A DNA stretch of 64,000 bases, taken from the NCBI GenBank assembly GCA_003134695.1, contig PLCB01000026.1, positions 134,045 through 198,044 on the forward strand. The letters are read 5' to 3'. This document shows, piece after piece, positions 1 through 10,520 of the stretch. The translations under genes were made by a program, and so were the position numbers. The DNA comes from Candidatus Zemynaea palustris (GTDB lineage: Bacteria > Vulcanimicrobiota > Vulcanimicrobiia > Vulcanimicrobiales > Vulcanimicrobiaceae). Below the pieces are notes generated by a model that was not told the origin of the DNA, made no database searches, and saw only the letters and a list, made by a program, of their open reading frames with translations. Each line of letters starts with the position of its first letter. The stretch's first letter is position 1.

Positions 1-390
1 CGCGGAAAGTCCGCGTTGCCGGTGCTGCTGCAGGCGACGGCGGTGCTCGCCGTGCTTACGAGTGTGGGGCTGGGGGTGTTCTCTGTCGCGCCGGCGTTCG
101 TCATCGGGACGCTTACCGGCACGGCCTACGTCGCGGTTGCGCCGCTGCTTTTTACCTACGGCGTTGCCTCGACGCTGCTCGCGGTGCTCAACACCGTCGT
201 CCTCTACAAGATCGGGATCCACCGCTTCGGTTTCATCGCTCCGCTGGCGATCGTCGCGCTCGCCGAACTCGTGGCGATCGGCATCTTCCACGACGCCGTG
301 ATCGAAGTGCTGCGCATCCTGATCGTGGCCGACGCAACCGCGCTCTTCGTTACCTTGATCGCCACCCCCGAGCGCCGCGCAGCGCCTTAG
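1..390 (+). CDS. C-terminal end of a multi-span membrane protein, possibly a polysaccharide flippase (partial)
   Basis: The reading frame is open from the first base of the window, so the gene begins upstream; a TTG at 16 is in frame but is not needed as a start. The visible 129 residues are almost entirely hydrophobic and form about four membrane segments separated by very short loops, ending in a polar tail before TAG at 388-390. The rhythm of the helices resembles the last helices of Wzx/MATE-type lipid-linked sugar flippases, but I see no diagnostic motif. The gmd-rmd sugar nucleotide genes 6 kb downstream make a polysaccharide role possible. Function is a guess; the membrane nature is well supported. 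Confidence 0.5.
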   Translation, partial: RGKSALPVLLQATAVLAVLTSVGLGVFSVAPAFVIGTLTGTAYVAVAPLLFTYGVASTLLAVLNTVVLYKIGIHRFGFIAPLAIVALAELVAIGIFHDAVIEVLRILIVADATALFVTLIATPERRAAP

Positions 391-474
391 GACCGGAAGC
401 CGACGTTGCGCCGAGGGGCGTTGCAAGTCGCCGTCGCGGCCCGGAGGGCATACGCGGCGGCGATCTGCCGAGTA

Positions 475-500
475 GCATTTTCGCACGGATGCGAAAATGC
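475..500. repeat. Perfect 11-bp inverted repeat (hairpin)
   Basis: GCATTTTCGCA at 475-485 is repeated in inverted form at 490-500 around a CGGA loop. It lies between two converging genes (ends at 390 and 545), so a bidirectional terminator is possible, but there is no clear T tract. The word AAAATGCGAAC at 494-504 recurs in a second hairpin at 28843-28871. The rest of 391-544 shows no gene. Confidence 0.6.
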
Positions 501-544
501 GAACGTACCCGAGGCGCTATGTCGCTTCCGGTCCTGGGGCGCGG

Positions 545-940
545 CTAGTACTGTCTTACGTTGCTGAGGTTGGCGGCAGTGAAGGCGGCCGTGACTTTGT
601 CGACGTTGTCGGGTTTGGCGAAGTAGGCGACGACGGTCTTGCCGCGTTCGACCGCTTGGAGGTAATTGTCGAACTCGCTTTCGGGGATTGCGAAATCGCC
701 TAACCGGTCGACCAGCGACTCGTCGTAGGAGAACGGTCGGCTTTCGCCGCTCGTGATGCCGGGGACCGACATGCCGCGATCGGAGGTTATGATTCCGCTG
801 GGCGCTGCCTCGCGGGCGAGGTTTTCAGCGGCGTCGTCCGGTCCGACGGACTGCAGGTCATCGGGCGAAAGCCCGGACGCAGTGAGAGCGGCGCGCAACG
901 CGCCCATGTCTTCAGTTTGCGACAAGCCGACGACGACCAT
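545..940 (-). CDS. GSP17M-like general stress family protein
   Basis: A 131-residue soluble protein. The N-terminus forms a beta-strand and helix (VVVGLS...ALRAALTASGLSPDDLQSV) and the C-terminus has the pattern of the GSP17M/YflT family: an IPESEFDNY helix, then VERGKTVVAYF, then a second alpha-beta unit ending in NVRQY. Members of this family are stress-induced proteins without an assigned biochemical activity. The ATG start is preceded by AGGAGG a few bases upstream on the minus strand, so the start is well supported. The downstream neighbour at 390 converges with it, and the sigma/anti-sigma operon lies just upstream on the same strand, so control by that ECF sigma factor is conceivable but not shown. 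Confidence 0.6.
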   Translation of the reverse strand: MVVVGLSQTEDMGALRAALTASGLSPDDLQSVGPDDAAENLAREAAPSGIITSDRGMSVPGITSGESRPFSYDESLVDRLGDFAIPESEFDNYLQAVERGKTVVAYFAKPDNVDKVTAAFTAANLSNVRQY

Positions 941-977
941 GAACCCTCCTAAAGCGGCGAGGGCGCGAGGTTCGACG

Positions 978-1829
978 CTACGCGGGGCGATTCATCGGCG
1001 GGCCGGCGCTCCCACCCTGGAAGTGGGTCTCGCGGAAGAATCCGAGGATCGCGGCGCCGAGCCCGACGACGAGGACCAACGCGGAGACCGCCCATCCGAC
1101 GACGGGCAGCATCTGCGCCGCGCTAACGACGATCAACCCGAAGATGAGCGCGGTCAGCGGTGAGGGCGTCGTGTGCGGGCGCACGAGTTCGTGCAAGCGC
1201 CGGCCGATCAGCATCGCGACCGCGGCGTAGCCGATCCAAATGCCGGCCAGCACCGCCGCGATCTCGAGCACGATGAGCGGAATTCCGATGACGCTCAGCA
1301 GCAGCATCACGAAGATCGGGAGCACTGCGATCAGCGCGATAACGCCGGCCACCGCCGAAAGCCCGGGCCGTTGCTCGACGCGATCGAGCGCGACCCGAAC
1401 GCGCAACGGAAAGAGCAAGAAGATGAAGAGCACGACCACGTTCCAGGCCAGGCTCTGAAAGACGCGACGGTTCTCCGACAACATGTCGACGGTCGAGCCG
1501 TGCGGGACGAACGGCGCGACGCTCCAGGAATCGCCGTCGAAGGCGCTGATGACGCGCCCGTCGACGCGGCAGCCGTCGAGTTGGTTGAAGTTGCCGAAGT
1601 ACGTTCGGACGCTGCCGTCGATGACCGCGCCCGAGCTGCAGGTGACGTCTCCGAAGACGATGTCGAGATCGCCGCGGACCTCGTCGCCGTCGCCAAGCGT
1701 CACGTCGTCGTTGAACCAGACCGTCAGACCGTGATTGTACGTGCGCGCCGATGCGATGCCGAGCGTCGCGGAGAAGACGACGGCAACCAAGACCAGAACC
1801 AAACCGATGCGACGCGAGACGCCAAGCAT
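978..1829 (-). CDS. Membrane protein with N-terminal polymer-forming (bactofilin-like) region
   Basis: A 283-residue protein whose ATG (1827-1829) overlaps the TGA of the anti-sigma gene by one base, so the two are translationally coupled. Residues 1-30 form a signal peptide or membrane anchor. Residues 35-115 contain short beta repeats (GDGDEVRGDLDIVFGDV, GAVIDGSVRTYFGN, RVDGRVISAF) typical of right-handed beta-helical polymer-forming domains. The second half has four hydrophobic segments. Such proteins often sit beside ECF sigma and anti-sigma genes and may be envelope-stress outputs or sensors. The exact role is unknown. The reading frame stays open far upstream over the anti-sigma gene, but the coupled ATG is the credible start. 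Confidence 0.7.
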   Translation of the reverse strand: MLGVSRRIGLVLVLVAVVFSATLGIASARTYNHGLTVWFNDDVTLGDGDEVRGDLDIVFGDVTCSSGAVIDGSVRTYFGNFNQLDGCRVDGRVISAFDGDSWSVAPFVPHGSTVDMLSENRRVFQSLAWNVVVLFIFLLFPLRVRVALDRVEQRPGLSAVAGVIALIAVLPIFVMLLLSVIGIPLIVLEIAAVLAGIWIGYAAVAMLIGRRLHELVRPHTTPSPLTALIFGLIVVSAAQMLPVVGWAVSALVLVVGLGAAILGFFRETHFQGGSAGPPMNRPA

Positions 1830-2377
1830 CACGAAAGCTCCACCGAACGCGCGACGCGATTGCGTCGAAGATAGACTGCCGCTCCCACGATCGACGCCAG
1901 CATGACGTCGACGGCCAGGAGCGCGCTCATGGCGGCGGTCACGCGGAAGGTGTTCGGTCCGAAGAAGCGCGCGGTGGCCGCGGCGAGCGCGTTGAACGCG
2001 TCGCCGCTGTGCGTCGCTGCCGCGACGAGCGTGATCCACGCCGCGTGCGAGGTGCCGTCGCCGAACAGGAAAAACGCGCCGATAAACGCCCAGGCGAAGG
2101 CGAGATACGCGGCCGTGACACCGAGCGCGTGCGCTCCGCGATGAACGTGAGGCTGCGGCAGCGCGCGCACTTCCGCCATCACCTTGAACGTGAAGTTCGG
2201 GGCGGGTTCCAAGATGCGCGGCGTGACCAGGAGCGCGTCGATCACACGCAACTCTTCGAGTAGCGCCGAGCACTCGGCACACCCCTCGAGGTGCGCGGCG
2301 ACGAGCGCATTCCTGCGCGCCGGAAGCATTCCGTCGACGTACTCGTCGAGCAGCGGTTTAAATGACGAGCAGGGCAT
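1829..2377 (-). CDS. Zinc-finger anti-sigma factor
   Basis: A 182-residue membrane protein that should hold the neighbouring ECF sigma factor inactive. The first 40 residues form an anti-sigma zinc-finger domain with Cys3, His28 and a C-x2-C pair (HLEGCAECSALLEEL), i.e. the HxxxCxxC signature. A linker follows, then about three hydrophobic segments between residues 85 and 170. Its start lies 20 bases inside the 3' end of the sigma gene, the usual overlap that fixes sigma to anti-sigma stoichiometry. Release is normally by proteolysis or a redox change at the zinc site. What signal acts here cannot be read from the sequence. Confidence 0.85.
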   Translation of the reverse strand: MPCSSFKPLLDEYVDGMLPARRNALVAAHLEGCAECSALLEELRVIDALLVTPRILEPAPNFTFKVMAEVRALPQPHVHRGAHALGVTAAYLAFAWAFIGAFFLFGDGTSHAAWITLVAAATHSGDAFNALAAATARFFGPNTFRVTAAMSALLAVDVMLASIVGAAVYLRRNRVARSVELS

Positions 2378-3005
2378 GCGGAACTCCGGGAAGACTGGGA
2401 CGTCTGGCAGGGAGGGTCTCGATCGAGCGAGCTTCGCGATCGCGCATCCTTTGCGCGAGCGCCAATTTGCCGCGATGGATCAGCGTCTTGACGTTGCCGA
2501 GCGAAAGGCCCATCGTCTCGGCGATCGCCTGATATTCGAGGTTGTCGTAATAGCGTAACGCGAGTACGGCGCGCGTGCGCTCCGGAAGCTCGGCGAGCGC
2601 CGCACGCACTTCGGCTTCCGCTTCGGTGCGCAGGATGCCGCCGGAAGGATCCGCTTCACGCGAGAGGTCGGGCAGCGCGCTTTCGAGCGTGCGTTCGTCG
2701 CCGAGCTCTTGCGTCTGCGGGCGCCGCAGCGATTTTCCGAGGAACGTGCGGACGACGTTGCGGGCGATGTGATAGATCCAGGTCGAAAAGCGGCCGAGCG
2801 AAGGATTGAACGTCCCGAGATGCGCGTAGGCGCGCAGAAACGTCTCTTGCGAGAGGTCCGCCACGTCTGCTGGGCCGCGCACCGCGGCGCCGATGAAGTT
2901 GGTGATGCCCCGTTTGTAACGGTCGACCAGGACGGCGAAGCAGTCGCGGTCGCCACCCAGAACGAGCTTGACCAACTCCTCGTCGGTCCGCCCTTCGATC
3001 GTCAT
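2358..3005 (-). CDS. ECF-family RNA polymerase sigma factor
   Basis: A 215-residue sigma-70 family protein made only of regions 2 and 4. Region 2 (residues about 20-90) shows DLSQETFLRAYAHL and FSTWIYHIARNVV. Region 4 (about 130-185) shows LPERTRAVLALRYYDNLEYQAIAETMGLSLGNVKTLIHRGK, a helix-turn-helix for the -35 element. It redirects RNA polymerase to a small regulon and is the first gene of an operon with its anti-sigma factor and a membrane protein. The AGGAGG upstream abuts the ATG with no spacer, which is unusual; no better in-frame start is visible. The gene is divergent from kamD, leaving about 90 bp for both promoters. Confidence 0.9.
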   Translation of the reverse strand: MTIEGRTDEELVKLVLGGDRDCFAVLVDRYKRGITNFIGAAVRGPADVADLSQETFLRAYAHLGTFNPSLGRFSTWIYHIARNVVRTFLGKSLRRPQTQELGDERTLESALPDLSREADPSGGILRTEAEAEVRAALAELPERTRAVLALRYYDNLEYQAIAETMGLSLGNVKTLIHRGKLALAQRMRDREARSIETLPARRPSLPGVPHALLVI

Positions 3006-3098
3006 CCTCCTAACGTTCGTTCCTTGCGTCGTTCCTACTAGGGCCGCGGCGAAAGGTTACAGGGCGTGTGTGAGGAGCGGGAAAAGGTTTGCGCCTCC

Positions 3099-4631
3099 AT
3101 GCAGCTACGGATCGATCCCGACCGGGTCGCCGGTGCTCGCCGGCTCGCCGCCACGATCGTCGACCCCGTCGAGGCCTTTATCGAGACGCACTCGACCGTC
3201 GCGGTCGAGCGCGCGGCGCTGCGCCTGTTGGGGATGAATGGCGCCGCTGAGGACGGCGTCCCGCACGCGAACCGCTTCGTCGACGATCTGCCGAGCGAGG
3301 TGCTCGCGCAAGGTGCCGTCCGCGCACTCGGTGCGCTGGTTGCGGAAACCGGTCATTCGCCGGCGACGCTGGCCGAACGCGGGCTCTTGCCGTCGTCGAT
3401 TGCGTGCGGCGCCGTACCCGAAGCGGCGGCACGTGCGGTGCTGAAGCCGTATGTAGAGGAAGCCCTGAACCGAATCGACGCGCGGCGCGCCGAGCGCGCA
3501 GCGTTCCTGGCGCGGTTACCGCAGCTGCCACCGCCGTTACTCTACGTGATCGTCGCGAGCGGCGACATCTACGAAGATCGCACTGCGGCCGTCGCCGCAG
3601 CCGAAGCCGGCGCGCAGATCATCGCGGTGATCCGCTCTACCGGGCAGTCGTTACTCGACTTCGTTCCGGAAGGCGCGACCACCGAGGGTTTCGGCGGAAC
3701 GTACGCGACGCAAGCCAACTTCGCGATCATGCGCGAGGCGCTCGACACCGTCTCTGAACGCCTCGGCCGCTACGTCATGCTGACCAATTACGCAAGCGGA
3801 CTGTGCATGCCCGAAATCGCCGCGCTCGCGGCGCTCGAGCGGCTCGACATGTTGCTCAACGATTCGATGTACGGGATTCTCTTCCGTGACATCAACATGA
3901 AGCGAACCTTCGTCGACCAGCACTTCTCACGGATGCTCAACGCGCGTTCCGGCATCGTGATCAACACCGGCGAGGACAACTATCTGACGACAGCCGACGC
4001 GGTCGAACAAGCGCCGGCGGTCCTGGCGTCGCAGTTCATCAATGAAGAGTTCGCCCATCGAGCCGGCTTGCCGGACGCCCAGATCGGCCTCGGCGACGCG
4101 TACGAGATCGACCCCGATCTCGAAGACGGTTTCTTGTACGCGGTCGCTCAGGCGCAACTCGCGCGTCAGCTCTTCCCGGACGCGCCCCTCAAGTACATGC
4201 CGCCCACCAAGCACATGACCGGTGATATCTTCAAGGGCCATCTGATCGACGCGCTCTTCAATCTGACGTCGGTGATGACCAAGCAAACGATCCATCTTTG
4301 CGGGATGCCGACCGAGGCGATCCATACTCCGTTTCTCGGCGACCGTGCCCTGTCGTTGGAAAATGCGCGCTACGTCATGACGACTGCGCGCCATTTCGGC
4401 GACGAGATCGAGTTGCGGCCGGACGGCATCGTCGAGCGCCGCGCGCAAGAGGTGCTTCGTGGGAGCCACGAGTTGCTCGAGCGCGTCGCCAAGCGCGGCC
4501 TGATGGCGTCGATCGAAACGGGTTTCTTCGCCGACGTTCGGCGCTCGCCCGACGGCGGCCGCGGCTTCGACGGCGTCTTCGAACGCGACGCACGCTATTG
4601 GAATCCATTCGAGGACGCACTTTCACCGTGA
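3099..4631 (+). CDS. kamD: Lysine 5,6-aminomutase alpha subunit
   Basis: The large, substrate-binding subunit of the adenosylcobalamin and PLP enzyme that moves the amino group of D-lysine or L-beta-lysine from carbon 6 to carbon 5, early in lysine fermentation. The 510 residues follow the clostridial protein throughout, with hallmark stretches AVIRSTGQSLLDFVPEGATTEG, GTYATQANF, LNDSMYGILFRDIN, INTGEDNYLTTAD and LKYMPPTKHMTG. The ATG at 3099 aligns with the family N-terminus (MQLRIDPDRV). A GTG at 3066 would add 11 residues. kamE follows with a 4-base overlap. The other genes of the pathway (kdd, kce, kal, kamA) are not in this window. Confidence 0.95.
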   Translation: MQLRIDPDRVAGARRLAATIVDPVEAFIETHSTVAVERAALRLLGMNGAAEDGVPHANRFVDDLPSEVLAQGAVRALGALVAETGHSPATLAERGLLPSSIACGAVPEAAARAVLKPYVEEALNRIDARRAERAAFLARLPQLPPPLLYVIVASGDIYEDRTAAVAAAEAGAQIIAVIRSTGQSLLDFVPEGATTEGFGGTYATQANFAIMREALDTVSERLGRYVMLTNYASGLCMPEIAALAALERLDMLLNDSMYGILFRDINMKRTFVDQHFSRMLNARSGIVINTGEDNYLTTADAVEQAPAVLASQFINEEFAHRAGLPDAQIGLGDAYEIDPDLEDGFLYAVAQAQLARQLFPDAPLKYMPPTKHMTGDIFKGHLIDALFNLTSVMTKQTIHLCGMPTEAIHTPFLGDRALSLENARYVMTTARHFGDEIELRPDGIVERRAQEVLRGSHELLERVAKRGLMASIETGFFADVRRSPDGGRGFDGVFERDARYWNPFEDALSP

Positions 4632-5367
4632 GCCGCTACGTCAAACCCTATGGGGACACGCTCGACGACGGGAAAGTCCAACTCTCGTTCACCCTGCCGA
4701 TGGACTGGAGTGAGGCGGCCGATGAGGCGGCGCGACGGCTCGTCGTCGCGATGGGTTTCGGCGACGTCACCGTCGCCGAAGGACGCTCGATCGCGAGCGG
4801 CTTTTCATTCTTCGTCGTCTACGCGAGCACGCCGGCGTCGGTCGACCTCGCTGCGCTCGCCGCGCCTGCGGCCCGCGTCGCGACGTTGACGATGGAGCAG
4901 ATCGACGCGCTGATTCGCGAGAGCGTCCGACGGAAGATTCGCGTCGCCGGCGCCTGCATCGGAACCGACGCCCACACCGTCGGAATCGACGCGATCCTCA
5001 ACATGAAGGGCTATCGCGGCGATTACGGGCTCGAGCGCTACAAAGAATTCGAGACGTTCAATCTGGGGAGCCAGGTTTCGATCGAGCGCCTCGTCGAGTT
5101 CGTGAAAGAAGAACGGATCGACGCGATCCTTGTGTCGCAGGTCGTGACCCAAAAAGGCAGTGACGTTCAAAATTTCACCGCGCTCGGCGAATTGCTCGAA
5201 GCCGAAGGGCTACGCGACCGCGTCTTACTGATCGCGGGCGGACCGCGCATGACCAATCTGTTGGCAAACGAACTTGGCTACGACGCAGGGTTCGGCCGGG
5301 GGACGCTCCCGAGTGAGGTCGCCGCCTTCATCGCGACGCGCTCCGCCGAGCGCCGAACGGTTCGGCA

Positions 5368-5371
<4 letters not shown>
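4628..5371 (+). CDS. kamE: Lysine 5,6-aminomutase beta subunit (B12- and PLP-binding)
   Basis: The 247-residue cofactor subunit. An N-terminal dimerisation region (VKPYGDTLDDGKVQLSFTLP) is followed by a Rossmann-like B12 domain. The base-off/His-on motif DxHxxG is DAHTVG with Asp114 and His116. The PLP-anchoring lysine is Lys127 in NMKGYRGDYG. The 11-residue spacing of that His and Lys is the same as between His133 and Lys144 of the clostridial enzyme (from memory). The GTG start overlaps the kamD stop (GTGA). Its own stop overlaps the start of the next gene in the same way, so kamD, kamE and the PBP4-type peptidase are coupled. Confidence 0.95.
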
Positions 5372-7910
<2,539 letters not shown>

Positions 7911-7923
7911 CGGGGGGGGTCTG

Positions 7924-8871
7924 ATGGCGCGCGTCGTTGTCACGGGCGGGAACGGGTTCGTCGGGCGGCATCTCGTTAAGATCCTGCGTGAACGCGGCGA
8001 CGACGTGATCGTCGCCGGGCGAAGTCACAACGGCGTCGGCGTCGATTACGCTCTCGATCTCTCCGACACGGACAACGTACGCAGCTTGATCGAATCGACG
8101 CGGCCGCGCGTAATATATCATTTGGCAGCGGTTGCATTTGTTCCCGACGCGACGCTTGATCCGATGGGCGCCTACGAGACCAACATTATGGGGACCGGGC
8201 GGTTGTTCGAGGCGGTGCGCACGGTCTACCGAGATAGCGCGCCGCCGCGCTGCATCTTCGTAAGCTCTGCGGAAGTCTACGGAAAGCGTACCTCTGACGA
8301 TTATCCGCTACGTGAGACGCTGGCGCCGCGACCGGCGACGCCGTACGCAGCCAGCAAACTAGCCGGCGAGGCGATCGCGCTGGCGGCCTCCCGCACCTTC
8401 GGCGTTCCGACGATCGTGACGCGCGGCTTTAATCATATCGGTCTTGGTCAAGACCCGCGCTTCGCGGTTCCGTCGTTTGCGCGGGGACTGGCAGCCGTCG
8501 CAGGCGGCGCCGAGCCGATTCTTCGGGTCGGAAATCTTTCGACAAGGCGTGACTTCCTTGACGTGCGCGATGTTGTTTCCGCGTACGTCGCGCTCGCGGA
8601 TGATGGGCTTGACGGTGAAATATACAACATTTGCAGCGGTCGCCCGATCAGCATGGCGGAGATCCTCCGCGAACTGATTTCGATTGCGCATGTCGCGGTC
8701 GAAGTGCGCGAAAGTGCCGACTTGATGCGTCCCAGCGACAATCCGCTCTCCTACGGGGACAACACCAAGTTGCGCGCGGTTACCGGTTGGAAACCGCGCG
8801 TCTCGCTCGCGCAGTCGCTGCAGGACGTTTACGCGGAGGCCAGTTCCAAAGTCCAGGCACCGGTGCGATGA
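7924..8871 (+). CDS. rmd: GDP-6-deoxy-D-mannose reductase-type SDR
   Basis: A 315-residue extended short-chain dehydrogenase that most likely reduces the product of Gmd to GDP-D-rhamnose. Seen in the sequence: the nucleotide motif GGNGFVGRHL at residues 8-17, SSAEVYG, the catalytic PYAASKLAGE (YxxxK), and TRGFNHIGLGQDPRFAVPSFA, which is typical of the RMD/GDP-4-keto-6-deoxymannose reductase branch. The identity rests on this and on the adjacent gmd; a 6-deoxy-talose-forming homologue cannot be excluded. A run of eight G at 7912-7919 lies in the ribosome-binding region. The stop overlaps the next gene's ATG. Confidence 0.82.
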   Translation: MARVVVTGGNGFVGRHLVKILRERGDDVIVAGRSHNGVGVDYALDLSDTDNVRSLIESTRPRVIYHLAAVAFVPDATLDPMGAYETNIMGTGRLFEAVRTVYRDSAPPRCIFVSSAEVYGKRTSDDYPLRETLAPRPATPYAASKLAGEAIALAASRTFGVPTIVTRGFNHIGLGQDPRFAVPSFARGLAAVAGGAEPILRVGNLSTRRDFLDVRDVVSAYVALADDGLDGEIYNICSGRPISMAEILRELISIAHVAVEVRESADLMRPSDNPLSYGDNTKLRAVTGWKPRVSLAQSLQDVYAEASSKVQAPVR

Positions 8872-9467
8872 TGGACTCACTCGAATGGCAGGAGAACGTT
8901 TTCAAGAATCGCGGCATGCTCTTGGCGCTGCCGGCGTGCGCACTCGTCGCCTTCGGCCGGCCGACCGCTGGTTCGATCGCGCTCGGTCTCCCGCTCGCGC
9001 TGGCCGGCGAAGCGCTCCGCTGCTGGGCCGTCGGCTACTCCGGCGTTACGACGCGATCGGACTCGGTCACCGCGCAGTCGCTGGTGACCGCCGGGCCGTA
9101 CGCGCACGTTCGCAATCCGCTGTACGTGGGGAATTTTCTGACGGCGCTCGGCTTCTCCGTCGCCTTCACCGGGGGACTCAGCGGGCGTGGCCGGGCGACG
9201 ATGACGGCCCTCGCTCTTGGGACGATGCTCGGCGTCTACGCGACGATCATTCCTTTGGAGGAAGCGTATCTGCGTAAGAAGTTCGGCCTTGCGTTCGACG
9301 AGTACGCGGAGCGAGTCCCGCGACTGGTTCCCCGCCTTCGCCCGGCGGAGCCGCAAAGCGGGGGCTACGACGCCGGCGTCATCGCGAAAGCCGAGACGCG
9401 CACCTTCGCCACGTTCGGTGCGATGGTGGCTACCCTGTTCTTCAAAGCGCGGCGCGGCAGCCTGTGA
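8868..9467 (+). CDS. Isoprenylcysteine carboxylmethyltransferase-type membrane methyltransferase
   Basis: A 199-residue integral membrane protein with about four hydrophobic segments. The C-terminal half has the ICMT/phospholipid N-methyltransferase signature: GPYAHVRNPLYVGNFL, then a hydrophobic span, then EEAYLRKKFGLAFDEYAERVPRLVPR. In this family the RNPLY and E...F..YxxxVPR elements bind S-adenosylmethionine at the membrane surface. The bacterial substrate is usually unknown. Two in-frame ATG codons (8868, 8871) overlap the rmd stop, so it is translated with the sugar genes. A role in modifying a lipid or glycan made with gmd-rmd is inference. Confidence 0.75.
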   Translation: MMDSLEWQENVFKNRGMLLALPACALVAFGRPTAGSIALGLPLALAGEALRCWAVGYSGVTTRSDSVTAQSLVTAGPYAHVRNPLYVGNFLTALGFSVAFTGGLSGRGRATMTALALGTMLGVYATIIPLEEAYLRKKFGLAFDEYAERVPRLVPRLRPAEPQSGGYDAGVIAKAETRTFATFGAMVATLFFKARRGSL

Positions 9468-10375
9468 ACTCCGAGCGGCCTTCCGCTCGCACCACGTTGA
9501 CGCTGCGCGTCGCACTCGTCTTGACGATCGCGGTCGCGTTGCTCGAACTGGGCGGTTCGCTGATGTCTGGGAGCCTAGCGTTGCTTTCCGACGCCGCCCA
9601 CGTGTTCATGGACGCCTTCGCGCTCGGGATCGCGTTGATCGCGAACATCGAAGCGAACCGGCGCCCCGCGACGATGCGCCAAACGTTCGGTTACGCGCGC
9701 GTCGAAGTGCTGGCGGCGCTTGCCAACGGCGGCCTCCTGTTCGCGATCACCGTGCTGATCGTCATCGAAGCCGTCCACCGCCTCTCCTCGCCGCAATTAC
9801 CGGCGGGCGGTCTGATGGCGTTGTTCGCGACGATCGGCTTCGTGACCAACCTCGCGATCGGCTTGTCGTTGTCGCGCGCCGCGCGCGAGAACATCAACGT
9901 GAAGGCCGCGCTGTTTCACGTCGCCAGCGACGTGCTCGGCGGATTCGCCGTCGCGCTCGGCGGCCTGTTCATCCTCGTGGGCCGGATCGCGTGGCTCGAT
10001 CCGGTGCTCTCCATTTTCATCGCAGTGATCATTGTCGTCGGCGTGGTGCGCGTCGTCCGGGAAGCCGCCGACGTCTTGCTCGAGAGCGCCCCGCCGCACG
10101 CGGAGATCCCCGCGGTGCGCGGGCGGATTCGCGACCTCGAGGGCGTCGTCGACGTTCACGACCTCCACGTCTGGACGCTCGGTCCCGGATCGCACGCGCT
10201 CTCGGCTCACGTCCTGCTGCCCGATTCTCGGATCAGCGAAGCGTCTGCACTGTTGCGGCGAATCGACGAACGGATGCGCGCCGAATTCGGCATCACCCAC
10301 GTCACCTTGCAGTTCGAATGCGAGGCCTGCGCCGACGACGAGCGGATCGTCTGCACGCAAATCAACTCGCGTTAG
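9464..10375 (+). CDS. Cation diffusion facilitator metal exporter (CzcD/ZitB type)
   Basis: A 303-residue inner-membrane antiporter that exports divalent metal such as zinc in exchange for protons. Six membrane segments can be seen. The metal site is present as HxxxD twice: AHVFMD in the second helix and FHVASD in the fifth. The soluble C-terminal domain (ESAPPHAEI, DVHDLHVWTLGPGSHALSAHV) is the usual CDF ferredoxin-like domain. The tail CEACADDERIVC is cysteine-rich and may add a metal site. The GTG start overlaps the stop of the methyltransferase gene, making it the last gene of the gmd operon. Metal specificity cannot be read safely. Confidence 0.9.
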   Translation: MNSERPSARTTLTLRVALVLTIAVALLELGGSLMSGSLALLSDAAHVFMDAFALGIALIANIEANRRPATMRQTFGYARVEVLAALANGGLLFAITVLIVIEAVHRLSSPQLPAGGLMALFATIGFVTNLAIGLSLSRAARENINVKAALFHVASDVLGGFAVALGGLFILVGRIAWLDPVLSIFIAVIIVVGVVRVVREAADVLLESAPPHAEIPAVRGRIRDLEGVVDVHDLHVWTLGPGSHALSAHVLLPDSRISEASALLRRIDERMRAEFGITHVTLQFECEACADDERIVCTQINSR

Positions 10376-10445
10376 GCCGTGTGAGGAGCCCTAGAGGCTC
10401 CTAGGGCCGCCCGGCTCCGCTCAGGAAGAACAGGAGTCCCAAAAC

Positions 10446-10484
10446 CGGGCTCCGTGCGCTGTGCGTACGGAGGCGCGGAGCCCG
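10446..10484 (+). other. Structured leader upstream of the thiolase gene
   Basis: CGGGCTCCG (10446-10454) pairs with CGGAGCCCG (10476-10484); a second small hairpin (GGAGCC/GGCTCC) occurs at about 10386-10402. The 145-bp gap between the CDF gene and the thiolase ATG carries no gene. It could hold a terminator and an untranslated leader. I do not recognise a riboswitch class. Confidence 0.4.
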
Positions 10485-10520
10485 CGAAACGGGCGTAGTG
10501 CTGTTAATAACGAGGACACC

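Noticed and set aside
978-2282. A 434-residue reading of the membrane protein beginning inside the anti-sigma gene
   Set aside because: The first 150 residues are an Arg-rich out-of-frame reading of the anti-sigma gene; the coupled ATG at 1829 gives a signal peptide.
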